The notes: a model not told the origin generated them from the sequence alone. DNA of 64,000 nt from Moniliella sp. 'wahieum' (GCA_003971905.1 RSEE01000013.1:558001-622000), one strand, 5' to 3'. Shown: positions 44,101-54,783, counted from the first letter of the stretch. Numbers and translations: made by a program.

Positions 44101-46483
44101 GCAGACGTCGCGTCGATCGTCTTGAGTTCGGGCGTGCCCGGGCGGGTCGAGTGCGAGTCGCGCAAGGACAGGTGATCCGAGCTCTCCGAACAGACGCATG
44201 CTGGTACCGTTGGCCGCCACGCGCGTACCTGATCCCGGATCCGTTGGGCCTCAATCAGTCGTGTGTACTCGCCGCCCAAGGCCATCAGCTCATCATGCGT
44301 TCCGGTCTCAACCACCGATCCTCGGGCCATGACGATGATGTTGTCAGCTCTTTCTAGCGTGCCACCGCCGCCCGCCTCGGCTAGACGCAGACGATGCACA
44401 ATTGAGATGGCTGTGCGGTTTTGCGAGATGGAATCGAGGGTATGCTGGACCAATTTGAGTTGTTCCTGTCCTTGGCCGTCTGGCTCTTCCCCTGCAGGCG
44501 CATCCATCGCGGTAGTTGCTTCGTCGAGAATGATGACCGCAGGATCATGTACGATCGCACGGGCGATCGCGACCAGCTGCCGTTCACTGGAAGTAAGGTG
44601 TACTGAGCCCGGAACAGGAGGCGGAAGGAGACCAGGTGTCCCAGGTGGTGCAGCGACCACAGTGTCGTACCCGTGCGGCAGAGCCATGACAAACGCATGG
44701 GCATTGGCCAACGAGCTGCCTGCTCTACTTTCCTCCTCACCTCCCCGGGCTTTTGGTGTTCGATGCGACTGGTATCCAGGCCATAGGCAATGTTCGTCGC
44801 GATCGAAACACCAGGGAAGAGAATGCGTGGGGCTGCACCACCCCAATCCGCTGTCGCAGCCAGCGCACATTCACATCTCGCAAATCCATACTGTCGAACC
44901 GGACACAACCCACGTCCGGATCGTAGAACCGGCTAATGAGTTGGGCGAGAGTGGATTACCACTGCCGTCGGGACCGACGAGCACAGTCCGTGTCCCAGCG
45001 GGGAAATCCACACTGACATTCTTGAGCGCTGGACGGTCGAGGACAGCAGGGTAGGTAAAGTCGACTTGGTCAATTTCAATGTGCCCAATGCAATCGGCTG
45101 GATCGACCGTTCGGCCTCTAGGATTCGTCGCGTCAATCTTTGGTCGCACTCTCTTGGTCACCGCCAGGATCTTGCCTGCAGCAGTGAGAGCAAAGGTGAT
45201 GGCTTGCAAATTCGGCGCCAACATGGCCAATCCGAAGGCTCCCATCATCACACTGAAAATGCAGGTCATCACTGCGCCCGACTCAATTTGCCATTGGCAA
45301 TCAGGCGGTTGCCGCCGTACCAAAAGGCCAGCGCATACGCTGAATAGATGATGAGAAAGAACAGTCCCAACCCACCACCTTGGAGCAACGATTTTTTCTG
45401 TGCGGGCGTACGCGGGCCCGTGTAGACGGCATACAAACGGGCCAGCACGGGGCCTACCCCGTACGCACGGCCAGTCAAGACGGCCGAGGGGTAGCGCAGC
45501 GCATCCTCCGCTACCGTTGCAGCGAGCGCCACATGGTCCAGCTCCAACGCTTCGTACTTGCTCATGAAAATGTTCATCACTACCGCACTGACGAGGATGC
45601 AGGGTATAATCGAAGTCAAGGCGCCTGCGAGCTGCGCGACAAAGTGTCAGTGTTGGCAACGCAAGGCTGGTCGAAATTGGGGGGGGGGGGGGGGGGAAGG
45701 CAAACGTCAAAGGGGAAGGGGAGGCGGAGAAGAAACGTACGCGTGGACTCTCAACGTAGGCAACCACAAATCCGGCAATAAAGGTCGAAATGAACATGAC
45801 GGTGGTGGGAATCTTGTCGCTGATGCCTAGAGGAGAAGAGAGATGGGTCAACAGGTCAGTCAGAGTGTTCAACACGCGCCCCAAAACACGCCATTACCAT
45901 ACCCTCTTGGATCGTTGCCGCGTCTCAATGAGGCGGGCGGCAATTTCGTTGGCGGTATCGGCTTGGGCCGGGGCGAGGAGGTCAAAGTAGGCAATGTCCT
46001 GGCGCATGGTGGCGTCGACATAGGCCAAGCGGATGCGGCGTGTCACGCGTTCGGCCGTGTACACCCACGTCGACATGTAGATCCACGTCAGCCAAACATG
46101 GTAGCGGCAATGTAGACGAGGTAGAGACAATTATTGTGCACGGCGCCGCGCAGCGCATGGCGCGCAGCGGCATGATACGCTGCGCGCTCGGTGGGGTCGG
46201 AAGGGAGTTGGGAGGCCTGCATGGCATGCGCGTAGGCGAGCATGGCGGTGGTCAGCTCGCCAAAGACGAGGGCCATCAGGGGCTGGACGACGCCAGCTGC
46301 AACAGCGGCAACGAGGCCAAGGACGTTGAGGAGGCGCTCAAAGGGCGTGGCGTAGGCGAACACGTCCCTGAGCCGTGCTTTGTGGGGGGGCGGGGCCTGG
46401 GTGGGGCCGGGGGGAGGCCCAGAGCGGGCGGACTCGCCATCGCTGCCGGGCCGGGTGTGGGGGCCATCCAGGTCGCCGACCAT
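41105..46483 (-). CDS. Full-size ABC-B (P-glycoprotein/Ste6-type) exporter with atypical NBDs
   Basis: Two TMD-NBD halves, about 1,400-1,500 residues, probably plasma membrane. Start MVGDLDGPHTRPG at 46483. TMD1 includes ERVTRRIRLAYVDATMRQDIAYFD, an intron (45827-45902), IQEGISDKIPTTVMFISTF, and a second intron (45632-45740). NBD1 has VGPDGSG then KSTL only if one base is added near 44955, Q-loop region RIGVVQP, a signature of LTSSE (44583-44597) instead of LSGGQ, Walker B VIILDEATTAMD and H-loop ISIVHR. TMD2 starts near 43890. NBD2 (about 42470 onward) has a Walker A region reading VISASAGGSASHN with no Lys, a roughly 20-residue insert, then LLERFY; its signature is LPPHQ (41701-41715) and its Walker B LLLLDEPT. 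A hexanucleotide array lies before the H-loop (TTIAVAH). The gene ends with a His/Ser-rich tail. Substrate unknown; a pheromone exporter role is only a guess. Confidence 0.82.
41457..41552. repeat. GGGTCT hexanucleotide array inside NBD2 coding region
   Basis: About thirteen TCTGGG/TCTGAG units between Walker B/D-loop and H-loop of the ABC exporter. Depending on frame they encode Gln-Thr, Pro-Arg or Asp-Pro dipeptides. More irregular GACGCG/GACTCG units extend to about 41400. Confidence 0.85.
45679..45697. repeat. Poly-G run in an ABC exporter intron
   Basis: An uninterrupted run of about 18-19 G within intron 45632-45740. Its length in the assembly is unlikely to be exact. Confidence 0.7.
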
Positions 46484-47538
46484 GGCGACTGGGGGAGAGG
46501 GGCCGGAGAGACGGGAGGGGGCGGAGGGGCAGCGAGGCAGATGGTGGGTGGGGGCGAGCGATGGTGGTGGTGGGGGGATGGGCGCGATGGAAGCGATGGA
46601 GAGGAGCTGGACGAGGAGATGGGATGGGCGGCGGCGAAAGAGGGTGGATGGATGCGGCCGATCGAGCGCGCTGGGCAGGACGGAGGATGGTGTAACTTTT
46701 GGCGCGGGCCGGGGCAGGGCACGGCGCCAGTGTGTGAGCAGCGGCTGCAAGGGTGCTTTGTGCCTGGCCGCCCAGCGCATCCGACACTGCCGTTGTGCCA
46801 GCGATCCAACCCTACATGGCAGGCGCTGAGCGCTGATGCGCTGACGGGTGACCGCTAAGTACAGAAAGTAGGGGCCGTGACGTGATGCGTGACTTCACGC
46901 GTGCCTGGTCGTAGGCGGCCCGGCAGACCCAGCGCACCGAGCACTCCCAGGCACTCCCTACCCGTCCCCGGCGCTCCCGGCTCACCCCGGCTGCTTGCGA
47001 CACTGCCCTGCGCCGCCCGCTGCGGCGTGCGGTTCCCCGCGCAACAGCCGTCGGCGCATCAGCGGTGGGGCACCCTCGCCTGTCACACTCACATCACGCG
47101 TCCCATGTCACATGTCACATGTCACATGTCACTCCTGCATTGGCCCGAACTGCGTCGTATTGTTGAAAGTTGCAGGGCTAGGGGGTGGTTCAGTCAAGTT
47201 CAACGTTCAGTTCAGCGTTCAATTGTTCACGTTCAGCGCGCTCAGCCGAGGCCTGCAACGGTTAATGAGGCTCAGTCTGAGCCCTGACGCGTGACGCTGG
47301 TTGGTCGGGCATCTGGTAGACCCACAGACAACCAACAAGCAACATAGGAGCGAAGGAGGGTGGGGATGATATGTGTCCGTTGTGGCCAGCAGGGCAAGAC
47401 AAACGAAGGATAAGCTAGAGTGCGGGGTGGCATGGTCGATGGACAGTGAGGTATAGGCCAGGGGAAGGAAGAAATCGAAAGGAAGAAATCGAAAGAAAAC
47501 GAAAGAAAAACAGGCGAAGAGAGAGGAGAAGAGAGATC
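46484..47538. other. Intergenic region between ABC exporter start and PIP5K 3' end
   Basis: Probable exporter promoter. Contains the longest ACATGTC array of the window (47104-47132), TTCAACGTTCAGTTCAGCG repeats (about 47198-47216), and a purine-rich tract (47462-47570) running into the PIP5K end. Confidence 0.45.
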
Positions 47539-50500
47539 CTAGACGAGAAAAGAAGAGAGGAAAAGAGATTCGGCCGTTTCTTCAAAACGGCAACCAACGT
47601 CGTGGATCAGGCGCATCGTCGTACGGCACGCGGCCATCCTGGGCCACCTGTGCATCCACTTCCGCGCGGCCTTGTCGGCCGCAGCAAACTCGCGCCAAGC
47701 TGGCCACCGGGCCGGCGGAGGCGCCGAAATCGCCTCCATAAATCGCAGGAAGCGGTCACCGTATCGGCCAGGTCGCGCGGGGGAAATCCACTTGTGGCCA
47801 AGGTAGGTCGCCTTGAGCAGGTGTTCGGCCCGTTTGAGTGGCGTATACAGCGTAAACAGATCAATCACACCCAAGTAGTAGATCCAGTCGCCGGGATCAT
47901 TCGAATCGGAATGGGAATGGGAATGGGAATCGGGATGGGAATCGGGATGGGAATGGGAGTTGGCAGGACGTGTACTACGCAAGCCACCTTCGTCTTGGTA
48001 AAACAGACAAAAATCGCGTTCCTTGTCATCTGTTTCGAGCAGGTCTTGGTCCACACTTCGTGGGTCCGAGCGTTGCACGGCCTGCCGCACCCGGTTCACC
48101 TCGCCCCGTTCTCCTCCCACCGACGAGGGCTGGAACACACTGAGCTTTTCTGCTCGTAGGTTCTCCGAATTGCCCCGGCGCACATCGTGCAGGCCCACCA
48201 GCAGACTGTAATCCATGATCCGCAGGCGCTCGAGCAGCGCCACGTCCACAGCTACCTGCTGGTGGAACAACGTGTTCATTTCCGGTCCCAGTTCGAGGTG
48301 GCGGGCACGACGTAACCAATTAATGTCCTTCATGGTTGCCCCGGGTTTGTGGGCCAATTTGTCCTCGGGGTACTCGCGTCCACCAGCGACCCTTTGAGGT
48401 CGTACGTCTCGTGAATGTCTCGGTGCGGGGGGAAGAGGTTGTTCATCACGACGAAATGGATCTTTCGACCGCCAGGTAACTTGACCCGGTGCAAGCCAAA
48501 GAACCGACTGAGTAAAGTGTGCGGGTGGGCACGTACATGCTCGTGGTACGCCGGCAGCATCGACAATAATACTTTCTTCTCCGACGGACGGATGGTCTTG
48601 ATGATAAACCGATAGTCCCGACTAAAGTAAAAGAACGACCCGCTCTTGCCCGGAGACCCCAACTCACTGAGAATGTACTCGGAGGTGAGGGAGAAGAGAT
48701 AATCGGCCGCGGTGAGGTGAAATAGAGTACGCAAGTCACGAAATACTTCACTACAATAACTCTTGAACTTAAAGTCGTACCGCGACTTGGGACCCAATTC
48801 GTTCCGACACTGGAAACAGAAGAAAAAAAAACAGAAAACCAAGACAAGACGCGTCAATATCAATACTACTCTTCCATCCCCTCCCGCCTCTCCCATTCCC
48901 CCTTTGGAATCATTACCACTCCTCGACCCAGAAGAGCACGTACATATCAAATGTAACTTGTGCGAAGCGCCATAATCGCTCTCCCTCAGCGGTCGACGCG
49001 GCTTGGCCTCACACCGCGACACGGCAATCCGATACCAGTAAGCATATTGTACATCACCACGTAATTGCCATGCGTCTCGTCAATGATGCGGCCAAGAGCA
49101 TGACGCGGTACCGAGGGTTTGCCCCCCTTAGGTGCAGGTGCTGGGCCTTGACTCGGCCTCGGGTTGTGACTTGGAGCGTGCACTTGTACTTGTACCTGCG
49201 CCTGTGCCTGTGCTTGCGTCTGCGCATGAACGTTGGCGAGACCAAGCTCATGCTGCTCATGCCCGGCCCGCACACCATGGGTTGGAGCAATACCGGCACT
49301 GGGATCGGTCCGACCTTGTCGACCCTCATGCGCCAACGTCTTTTTCCGCCGCAACCGCTCCGCCGTCTTGTTGGCTTGATCAAACGCGACATCGCCCGTG
49401 CAGATCGTCGGGGCAGTTGGTTTGGCGCCTTGTCGTGCGGGGTCAAAAGAGGTACTGGGCCCGACCAGACCCAGAGGACGAGATAACATCTCCCCCGCCC
49501 GTCCGATCGAGGGACGCGGGCCATCGAGCAAACGTAAATGTTTCCCTCGGCCGCCAGCCTCGTCCGATCCGGGCCCATGCGCGTATCCAGGGGGGAGGAC
49601 TGGGACGGGCGCAGGGCTGGGCATAGGCTTGGGAAACAGGTGCACTTGACTCGGTCCACGCCCCATGGATAGGGATACGGGAAAGGGGGCGCGTCGGAAA
49701 AGAACGGAGGTTGGGACGAGGGAACAGTACCGATCGTAGATGCTGTGATGGCCGGCGACGGGGCCGAGTAGGTCGATAGCGCTTCGGTCGTAGACAATCG
49801 GTCTCCCAACCCCAATCCCGACGGCGCCGAGCCGCCAGCAGAGGTGGAGGAGAGAAACTAAACCTGGTCCGGCCGCTTTGGTTCGAGTTGCTCCGCATTC
49901 GCGAGGACCAGGGGGACAAGGGCACACCGTGCTGCGCAACAGGATGCACGAGCGGCGGCGCGGCATGCGAAGGTGCAGATGCGGTCTCGGAGGGGACAAC
50001 AGTGCCGCGGCCCAATGTAAGGGGCCGCTGAACTCTTGGGCAGACTCGTTCGGGCCAGGTGGGAGGGAAGAAGGCGCATCCTGCGTCCTGCCTGGCATGG
50101 TATCTCGGGAGGAACGCGGTGGCTGTTCCATGTGATAGGCAGAGCACAGTCGGGGTCCGAGGGTTGGGCGGAAGGTCAGGCGCGGCAGAGGGCAGGGTGG
50201 GCACAGCATAAGGATCCGAGGGACTGATGTACACATCAAACACTTCGCCCGTCTCGGCCTCCATCACCAACCGTCTGAGAGGAGCGGTAAGCGCACTGCG
50301 AATGCTCGAGATGGCATTACACCTTGTCCTCCTCTTCCTCGCTGCGGAGACCCAGGTTGAGCCGATGGCGGTGGGTGTGGCCGGCCGCTCCACCGAGCGG
50401 TCGGGGAGTCCGAGTCGTGGCGCGTACGGAAAAAGGGCGAGCGGGGTCGGAGCGGGTGCGGGCTGGCGGAACGCGCACTGCTGCTCCCCACGGGGAACTT

Positions 50501-50542
50501 GGAGGGCAGCAGCCGGGGCGAAGGCGTTGCGCTGGACGACAT
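47539..50542 (-). CDS. MSS4: Phosphatidylinositol-4-phosphate 5-kinase
   Basis: Makes PI(4,5)P2 at the plasma membrane, acting in actin organisation downstream of Rho GTPases. A plausible start is the ATG at 50540-50542 ([19 protein letters not shown]), followed by a long disordered N-terminal half. Near 49050, [22 protein letters not shown] and [11 protein letters not shown] open the kinase. A 134-nt intron (48810-48943) splits [20 protein letters not shown]. Then [30 protein letters not shown] (ATP-binding Lys), [32 protein letters not shown] (catalytic loop), and [19 protein letters not shown] (metal-binding Asp and activation loop). Between the last two lies a His/Ser/Asp-rich insertion encoded by GGAATG repeats (47900-47950). 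Frame changes near 49030 and 48380 each need one base. The extreme C-terminus past about 47590 may be out of frame. Confidence 0.87.
47897..47952. repeat. GGAATG coding microsatellite in PIP5K
   Basis: Nine or so GGAATG/GGAATC units that encode Ser-His and Ser-Asp dipeptides in the linker just before the activation-loop segment of the kinase. Confidence 0.8.
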
Positions 50543-50885
50543 GAGTGGTGGTGACGGAGTGCTGAGTGCTGAGTCCACGGAGCACTGCGGGCTGAGTGAC
50601 GAGTGAGTACTGAGTGGCGAGTGGAGAGGGCGGTGTGATCGGCAGAAGGCGCGCTCCGCCAGGTGACGAGGGTGGCGAGGCGAGGGATGGTCGATGGGAG
50701 GGGAGGATGCGCTTCGAGTCCGATGGGTGATCGGTGATCTGCCATCGCCTGTGGCGTTACATTCGCAGCGCCGCGTTCCTGGCCGCCAACAGGGAGCAAG
50801 AACTGTCCCCCTGCCATCCACCCATCCACCATCCATCCATCCACCCATCCATTCCCCACCGCCATCAAATACCATCCTGTCCTTT

Positions 50886-51395
50886 CTACTCGGTCCAGAC
50901 GCACACCCCGCGTTTCTCCAGCCATGCACGCAGCGCCAGCCGGTCCCGGCCAGTCAGGTGCCACCGTCCGCCGCGGCTCGCCAGGTGCTGCTCCACCACG
51001 CCCGCCAGTTCCGCCGACCGACCGGTTCCAAGCGCAGGATGCGTTCCACAGTGCGCTTGTGCGGAACGCTTCGGCCACCTCGGCACCAGGAAGCGTGTGG
51101 TTTCCTTACGTGCAGACAGAGTGAGGATCAGGTCCGTACTGTCGCTGCCCATCCGCGCTTCGGCCTCGGCTCCTTCGTCGTCCGACCAAGCGGGCGTGGT
51201 TGCGTGGTCCGCATGGGGCGAAGCGAGCGCGGGATCGCTCGGATCGCCCCTCCATCTCGGTTGATGAGACGGCGTGGAGACGCTCGGGGGGAGGCTCCTT
51301 CTCGACGGGGGCGACGCGGACGATGAGGAGGACGAAAGTGAGGACGCGGAGGAGGAGGAGATGAGGTCGATCGTCTCGGGCCCCGGGGCTGGCAT
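50886..51395 (-). CDS. Hypothetical serine-rich protein
   Basis: 169 residues beginning MPAPGPETIDLISSSSASS, then a poly-Ser region, an acidic DDEGAEAEARMGSD patch, a TDLILTLSARKETTRFLVPRWP segment and a C-terminal helical GRDRLALRAWLEKRG. I recognise no family. It lies head-to-tail behind the PIP5K gene (344 bp away), so it could instead be the 5' exon of a longer transcript. Confidence 0.35.
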   Translation of the reverse strand: MPAPGPETIDLISSSSASSLSSSSSSASPPSRRSLPPSVSTPSHQPRWRGDPSDPALASPHADHATTPAWSDDEGAEAEARMGSDSTDLILTLSARKETTRFLVPRWPKRSAQAHCGTHPALGTGRSAELAGVVEQHLASRGGRWHLTGRDRLALRAWLEKRGVCVWTE

Positions 51396-52194
51396 GCGTT
51401 CACCACGGCGGTTGCTAGTGACGGTCGCCAGGATAGGAGCAGCAACGTGAGGGTAACATGAACAACCGCGTTCCTGTTCGCCTGACGGACGCGCGAAGCC
51501 CCGGTGTCACGTGTCACGTGATGCATGATGAGGCGACGGGCGGGCTGCGTTGCTGGCTGATTCCGCCGATGATGATGCATGATGCATGATGGAGATGGTG
51601 ATGGATGTGATTTGAGATTTGAGATTTTGAGATCTGCTGGGACGGATGGGACGTGCGGGGGACGTGGGGAATGGGTTGTGAATGAGATGTAAGATCTGAG
51701 AGTGTTGTGAGTGACTCGTGCTAGTGAGAGCTGTAGTTGGGGTTGCGGCGCAGGGAAACGACAGAGAGGGATGCGAGGTCGGCTGTATCTCGCTCGCCCT
51801 CGCCAAGAAACTCGGGCGAGCGGGGTGGGATGGACAGGATGGCACGCTTGTGGCTGCGCAAAGCAGACGAACAAGAGGGTGTGGTGCGGGCGGGCGCTGT
51901 GCGGCCAATCGACGTACCTCTAACTACCCTCGAGCCACGGCAATTGAAACGCCACATGGCCCACCACGCGTGCTGGGAAGTACATACTGCAGTTATCGAT
52001 CCGACCACAGGGGCACTCGGCCTGAGCGCCGCGTCTTCGCCACTTCCAACTCTATCTGCTCTGCTGCCCATGGAAGAGACAGAGCACACCCCGTCTTCTC
52101 TCCGTTTCAGCCCCACTACCACCAGCCCATCTCGCATCTTCCTCTCCTCGCCTCTCCTGCACGCCGTGCTTGGCCTGATCTGATCCCGCTCCCA
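51396..52194. other. Intergenic region upstream of the Rho gene
   Basis: Contains GTGTCACGTGTCACGTG (51507-51523) with two CACGTG E-boxes, ATGATGCATGATGCATGATG (51570-51589), GATTTGAGATTTGAGATTTTGAGATC (51609-51634) and a pyrimidine-rich leader (52080-52190). No additional gene supported. Confidence 0.45.
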
Positions 52195-53129
52195 ATGGCG
52201 CACTACTCCCGTCCTCCCCCACCCTTCGATGCAAGTTTGTCGTTGTCGGCGACGGCGGGGTGCGGCAAGACGTGTCTCCTGACAGTCTTTAGTAAGGGCT
52301 ACTTCCCCACCATCTATGTCCCCACCGTGTTCGATGTACGTATTTGATGGTTTGTGTTCCCCCTTCGTACCTTGACCATCTGACACCTGACCGGCTGACC
52401 CCTTCCTCTCCCCATCTCCTCACCACACAGAACTTAGCACGTACTGCTCTCCATCGCCCTTCCCTTCCACAACCGTGGGGGGTGGTACCCCCCTCCCACC
52501 CCTCATTCCTTCGCATTGATCCCCTACTGACGATACACACGCAGCAACCGAGCTCGATGTGGACGGTACGGCGGTGGAGCTATCCCTGTGGGATACGGCC
52601 GGGCAAGAGAGTACGGTCGTCTGCGTCCTCTGATCTATTCCGACTGCAACGTGATCGTCATGTGCTTTTTGCGGTCAACAACCGCGACTCGTTCCTCAAT
52701 GTGGGAACGGTGTGGGTTCCCGAAATTTGTCACTTTGCCCCATTCCCCCTACATTCTCGTGGATGCAAGAACCGACTTGCGCCACGACGAATCGTTTTCT
52801 CTGGTGCCACGACCCGCTCGCCCATGGTCACGTATCATGAAGTGTGTCACCCCCCCCTCCTTTGTGCTTCTTGGACGGTTCCACGTCCGCGTGGTCAAGG
52901 CTAGTCACTGACTTTGACCATGTATGGCTGTTGTGCTGTGGTTGTATTGGTGTTGTTGTGTGGTTGTGTTAGGGTGCCATGCTCGCCCAACGCTGCGGCG
53001 CTCGGGTTTTCCTCGATGCAGCGCCAAGACCGGGGCAGATTACATGCCGTATTTGAAGCGGCGGCACGAGTTTCCATTCCTCCCCCGCCGTCTCGGAAGC
53101 CACGGCGCGCGCAATGCAGGGTGCTTTGA
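52195..53129 (+). CDS. Rho-family small GTPase with CRVL prenylation box
   Basis: Membrane-anchored switch controlling polarity and wall synthesis. Start MAHYSRPPPP (52195). G1 reads CKFVVVGDG then CGKTCLL, with an extra G in the GGGG at 52257-52260. Switch I is FPTIYVPTVFD. Intron 1 is 52336-52430; a 10-nt micro-exon (52431-52440) follows; intron 2 is 52441-52544; exon 3 resumes TELDVDGTAVELSLWDTAGQE (switch II), YGRLRPLIYSDCNVIVMCF and the Rho motif WVPEICHFAP. ILVGCKTDLR is reached with one base change. Intron 3 is 52842-52972, joining YHE to GAMLAQRCGA, then CSAKTGAD and VFEAAARVSI. A basic tail ends CRVL, a CaaX box with terminal Leu, predicting geranylgeranylation. Which Rho subgroup is unclear; Rho2/Rho4-like is possible. 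Confidence 0.85.
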
Positions 53130-53623
53130 CCACTCCCTTTACGATCTCGGGCCGAGCCCTGTTCAGCCCCGGCCTACTCTTTTCTCCCCGGTGGATATCC
53201 ACCGTTCCTCATCTTTGCTCTTGCCTCCTCTGGGGCTCTTCACGCCCCCCCGGAATGTACACCAACACATCACGTGTGCCGTGTCAAGAAGAGGCGCGCG
53301 AAATGCATCGTCTTCCCCGTACCCCCCCCTGCGCTCAACTTCTTTATCACATCTTTCTTGTTCTTCTCCCCTTTCCCCGCGCCATCCCCTTCTCCCACCA
53401 TACCCTGTGCGTTGGATCCTGAAGGCGAGCGTGCGCTCCTGGCTCTTGCTTACCTGAGGACCTCATGAGATGTACAGATTTTTCCCTTTGAGGGGTTTCA
53501 CTTGAGGTGTGCAATGTAGGACGCGGGAGAGGTAGATCCACAGATCCAGAGTATTGGGTTTGGCTCATTAGGCGTGTGTGGCAGAGGTAGTTGGAGGTGA
53601 TGTTAGCTCCAGTGCTCACAGTT
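53130..53623. other. 3' flank of the Rho gene
   Basis: Pyrimidine-rich stretches (53160-53230, 53330-53410) with no supported gene before the tRNA. Confidence 0.45.
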
Positions 53624-53723
53624 GTCGGGTTAGCTCAGATGGGAGAGCGTGAGATTGAAGAAAATTTCAATATCCGATCCATTGGATTCCTCAAGGTCCC
53701 CGGTTCGATCCCGGGACACGACA
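53624..53723 (+). tRNA. tRNA-Phe (GAA anticodon) with intron
   Basis: Acceptor GTCGGGT pairs with ACACGAC except for one G-A apposition at pair 5-68. D arm GCTCAGATGGGAGAGC contains the A box. The anticodon loop is TTGAAG, anticodon GAA. An intron of about 27 nt starts just after position 37 and contains TTTCAA, complementary to the anticodon, the usual pre-tRNA fold. The 3' half resumes near 53682 with CCTCAAGGTC, and the T arm is CCCGG-TTCGATC-CCGGG (B box). Discriminator A. The mature length is about 73 nt. A TTTTTT terminator follows at 53726. Confidence 0.93.
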
Positions 53724-53725
53724 CA

Positions 53726-53731
53726 TTTTTT
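53726..53731 (+). terminator. RNA polymerase III terminator
   Basis: Run of six T residues two bases after the tRNA 3' end. Confidence 0.9.
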
Positions 53732-54351
53732 GTCCATTTGTCAAGATAGCAGGCAGGGCTTTGCGTTACCTACGCTTCAGGTGAAGTATACTCAAACGAA
53801 GCTCGTGCTCCAATGGCAACGGTAATAGGAAGTATCTGCGACCAAAAACGCGGAAGCGAACAGGGCAAACTCATGATCATCGACGCCTTGGTCACTAGTA
53901 TGCAAGAGATGTTTCCGGGTGTGCAGCGAGACCTACTCTGCGATCACTCCCGAGAGTTGAGGGCAGCAAGAGGGGATTCTACCCTCGTATCATTGGAGCT
54001 TGTCCCCTTCGTCGTGGAAGGCTATACGGTGATACCTAACCAATGCGCTACCTCCGCGCTACATTGAAGCTTGAAGGTGGCTCATTCAGAGCCCTACATG
54101 AAGGTGTCATGAAGGAATGGAACTGTTGCAAGACCCGTACCGCCGTACGACGGACAGGGCGATGATTGCATTTTGGGGGTGCCGACTGATCAAACGTGAC
54201 ATCGTTCTCCCATGGCAAGGTTAGCCACAAGAAGGGTACGCACGCTCAAGTCACTGCGGGTGTTACAGTCGAACTTAGCGGGACCTGGAATGGGCAAGCG
54301 AGTCAGCATCAGCACCTCATGCACGTAACGAGGTGTGCCGTCAATTTCAAC
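53732..54351. other. Region between tRNA-Phe and RPS12
   Basis: A frame at 53813-54067 (84 codons) has ordinary composition and no recognisable motif; I do not call it. Otherwise no gene. Confidence 0.4.
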
Positions 54352-54783
54352 TTACTTGAAGTACTCGGTGAGAACGTTCAGGCCTCCGAGGGCTCGCCAA
54401 AGTCACGAACGACAACGCACGAGCAGCCAACGACCTTGCGGGGGTTGCCCTCCCGGTCAATCTTGGCCAGACCAGCCCAGGTACCAGCGTCTTGGCGTCC
54501 GACACCTTGAGCAGGTCAATCTTGTGGTCGTTGCAAAGCGCCTCGATCAGCTTGATGTACTCGCCCTCGGTGTTGGTCTCAACAAGCACGCACAGCTGGG
54601 CGTTGCCACGGTCAAGGCGTGGGCGCACTCGCGCAGGCCACGCGCCAAGCTGTCGTGGATAAGAGCCTTCTTGAGAACCTCCTGCAGGGCCTCCTCGATG
54701 GTCAGACCCGTCTTGACGGGCGCGCTCTCCTCAACGGCGACTTCCTCGACAACGTCGATTTGCTGCTCCTCAATGTCAGACAT
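54352..54783 (-). CDS. RPS12: Small ribosomal subunit protein eS12
   Basis: Component of the 40S head/beak. Start [14 protein letters not shown] at 54783; [31 protein letters not shown] is the conserved N-terminal helix pair. Then [35 protein letters not shown], a [17 protein letters not shown] segment and a terminal LTEYFK with stop at 54352-54354. The length (143 codons) fits the family. Three single-base gaps are needed, in short runs near 54613 (GG), 54483 (GGG) and 54381 (CC). As the protein is essential and conservation resumes perfectly after each, these are best read as assembly errors. It shares a 474-bp promoter with RPS11. Confidence 0.93.

Noticed and set aside
53813-54067. An 84-codon plus-strand gene next to tRNA-Phe
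   Set aside because: No motif, no supporting context, and length within chance expectation for this base composition.
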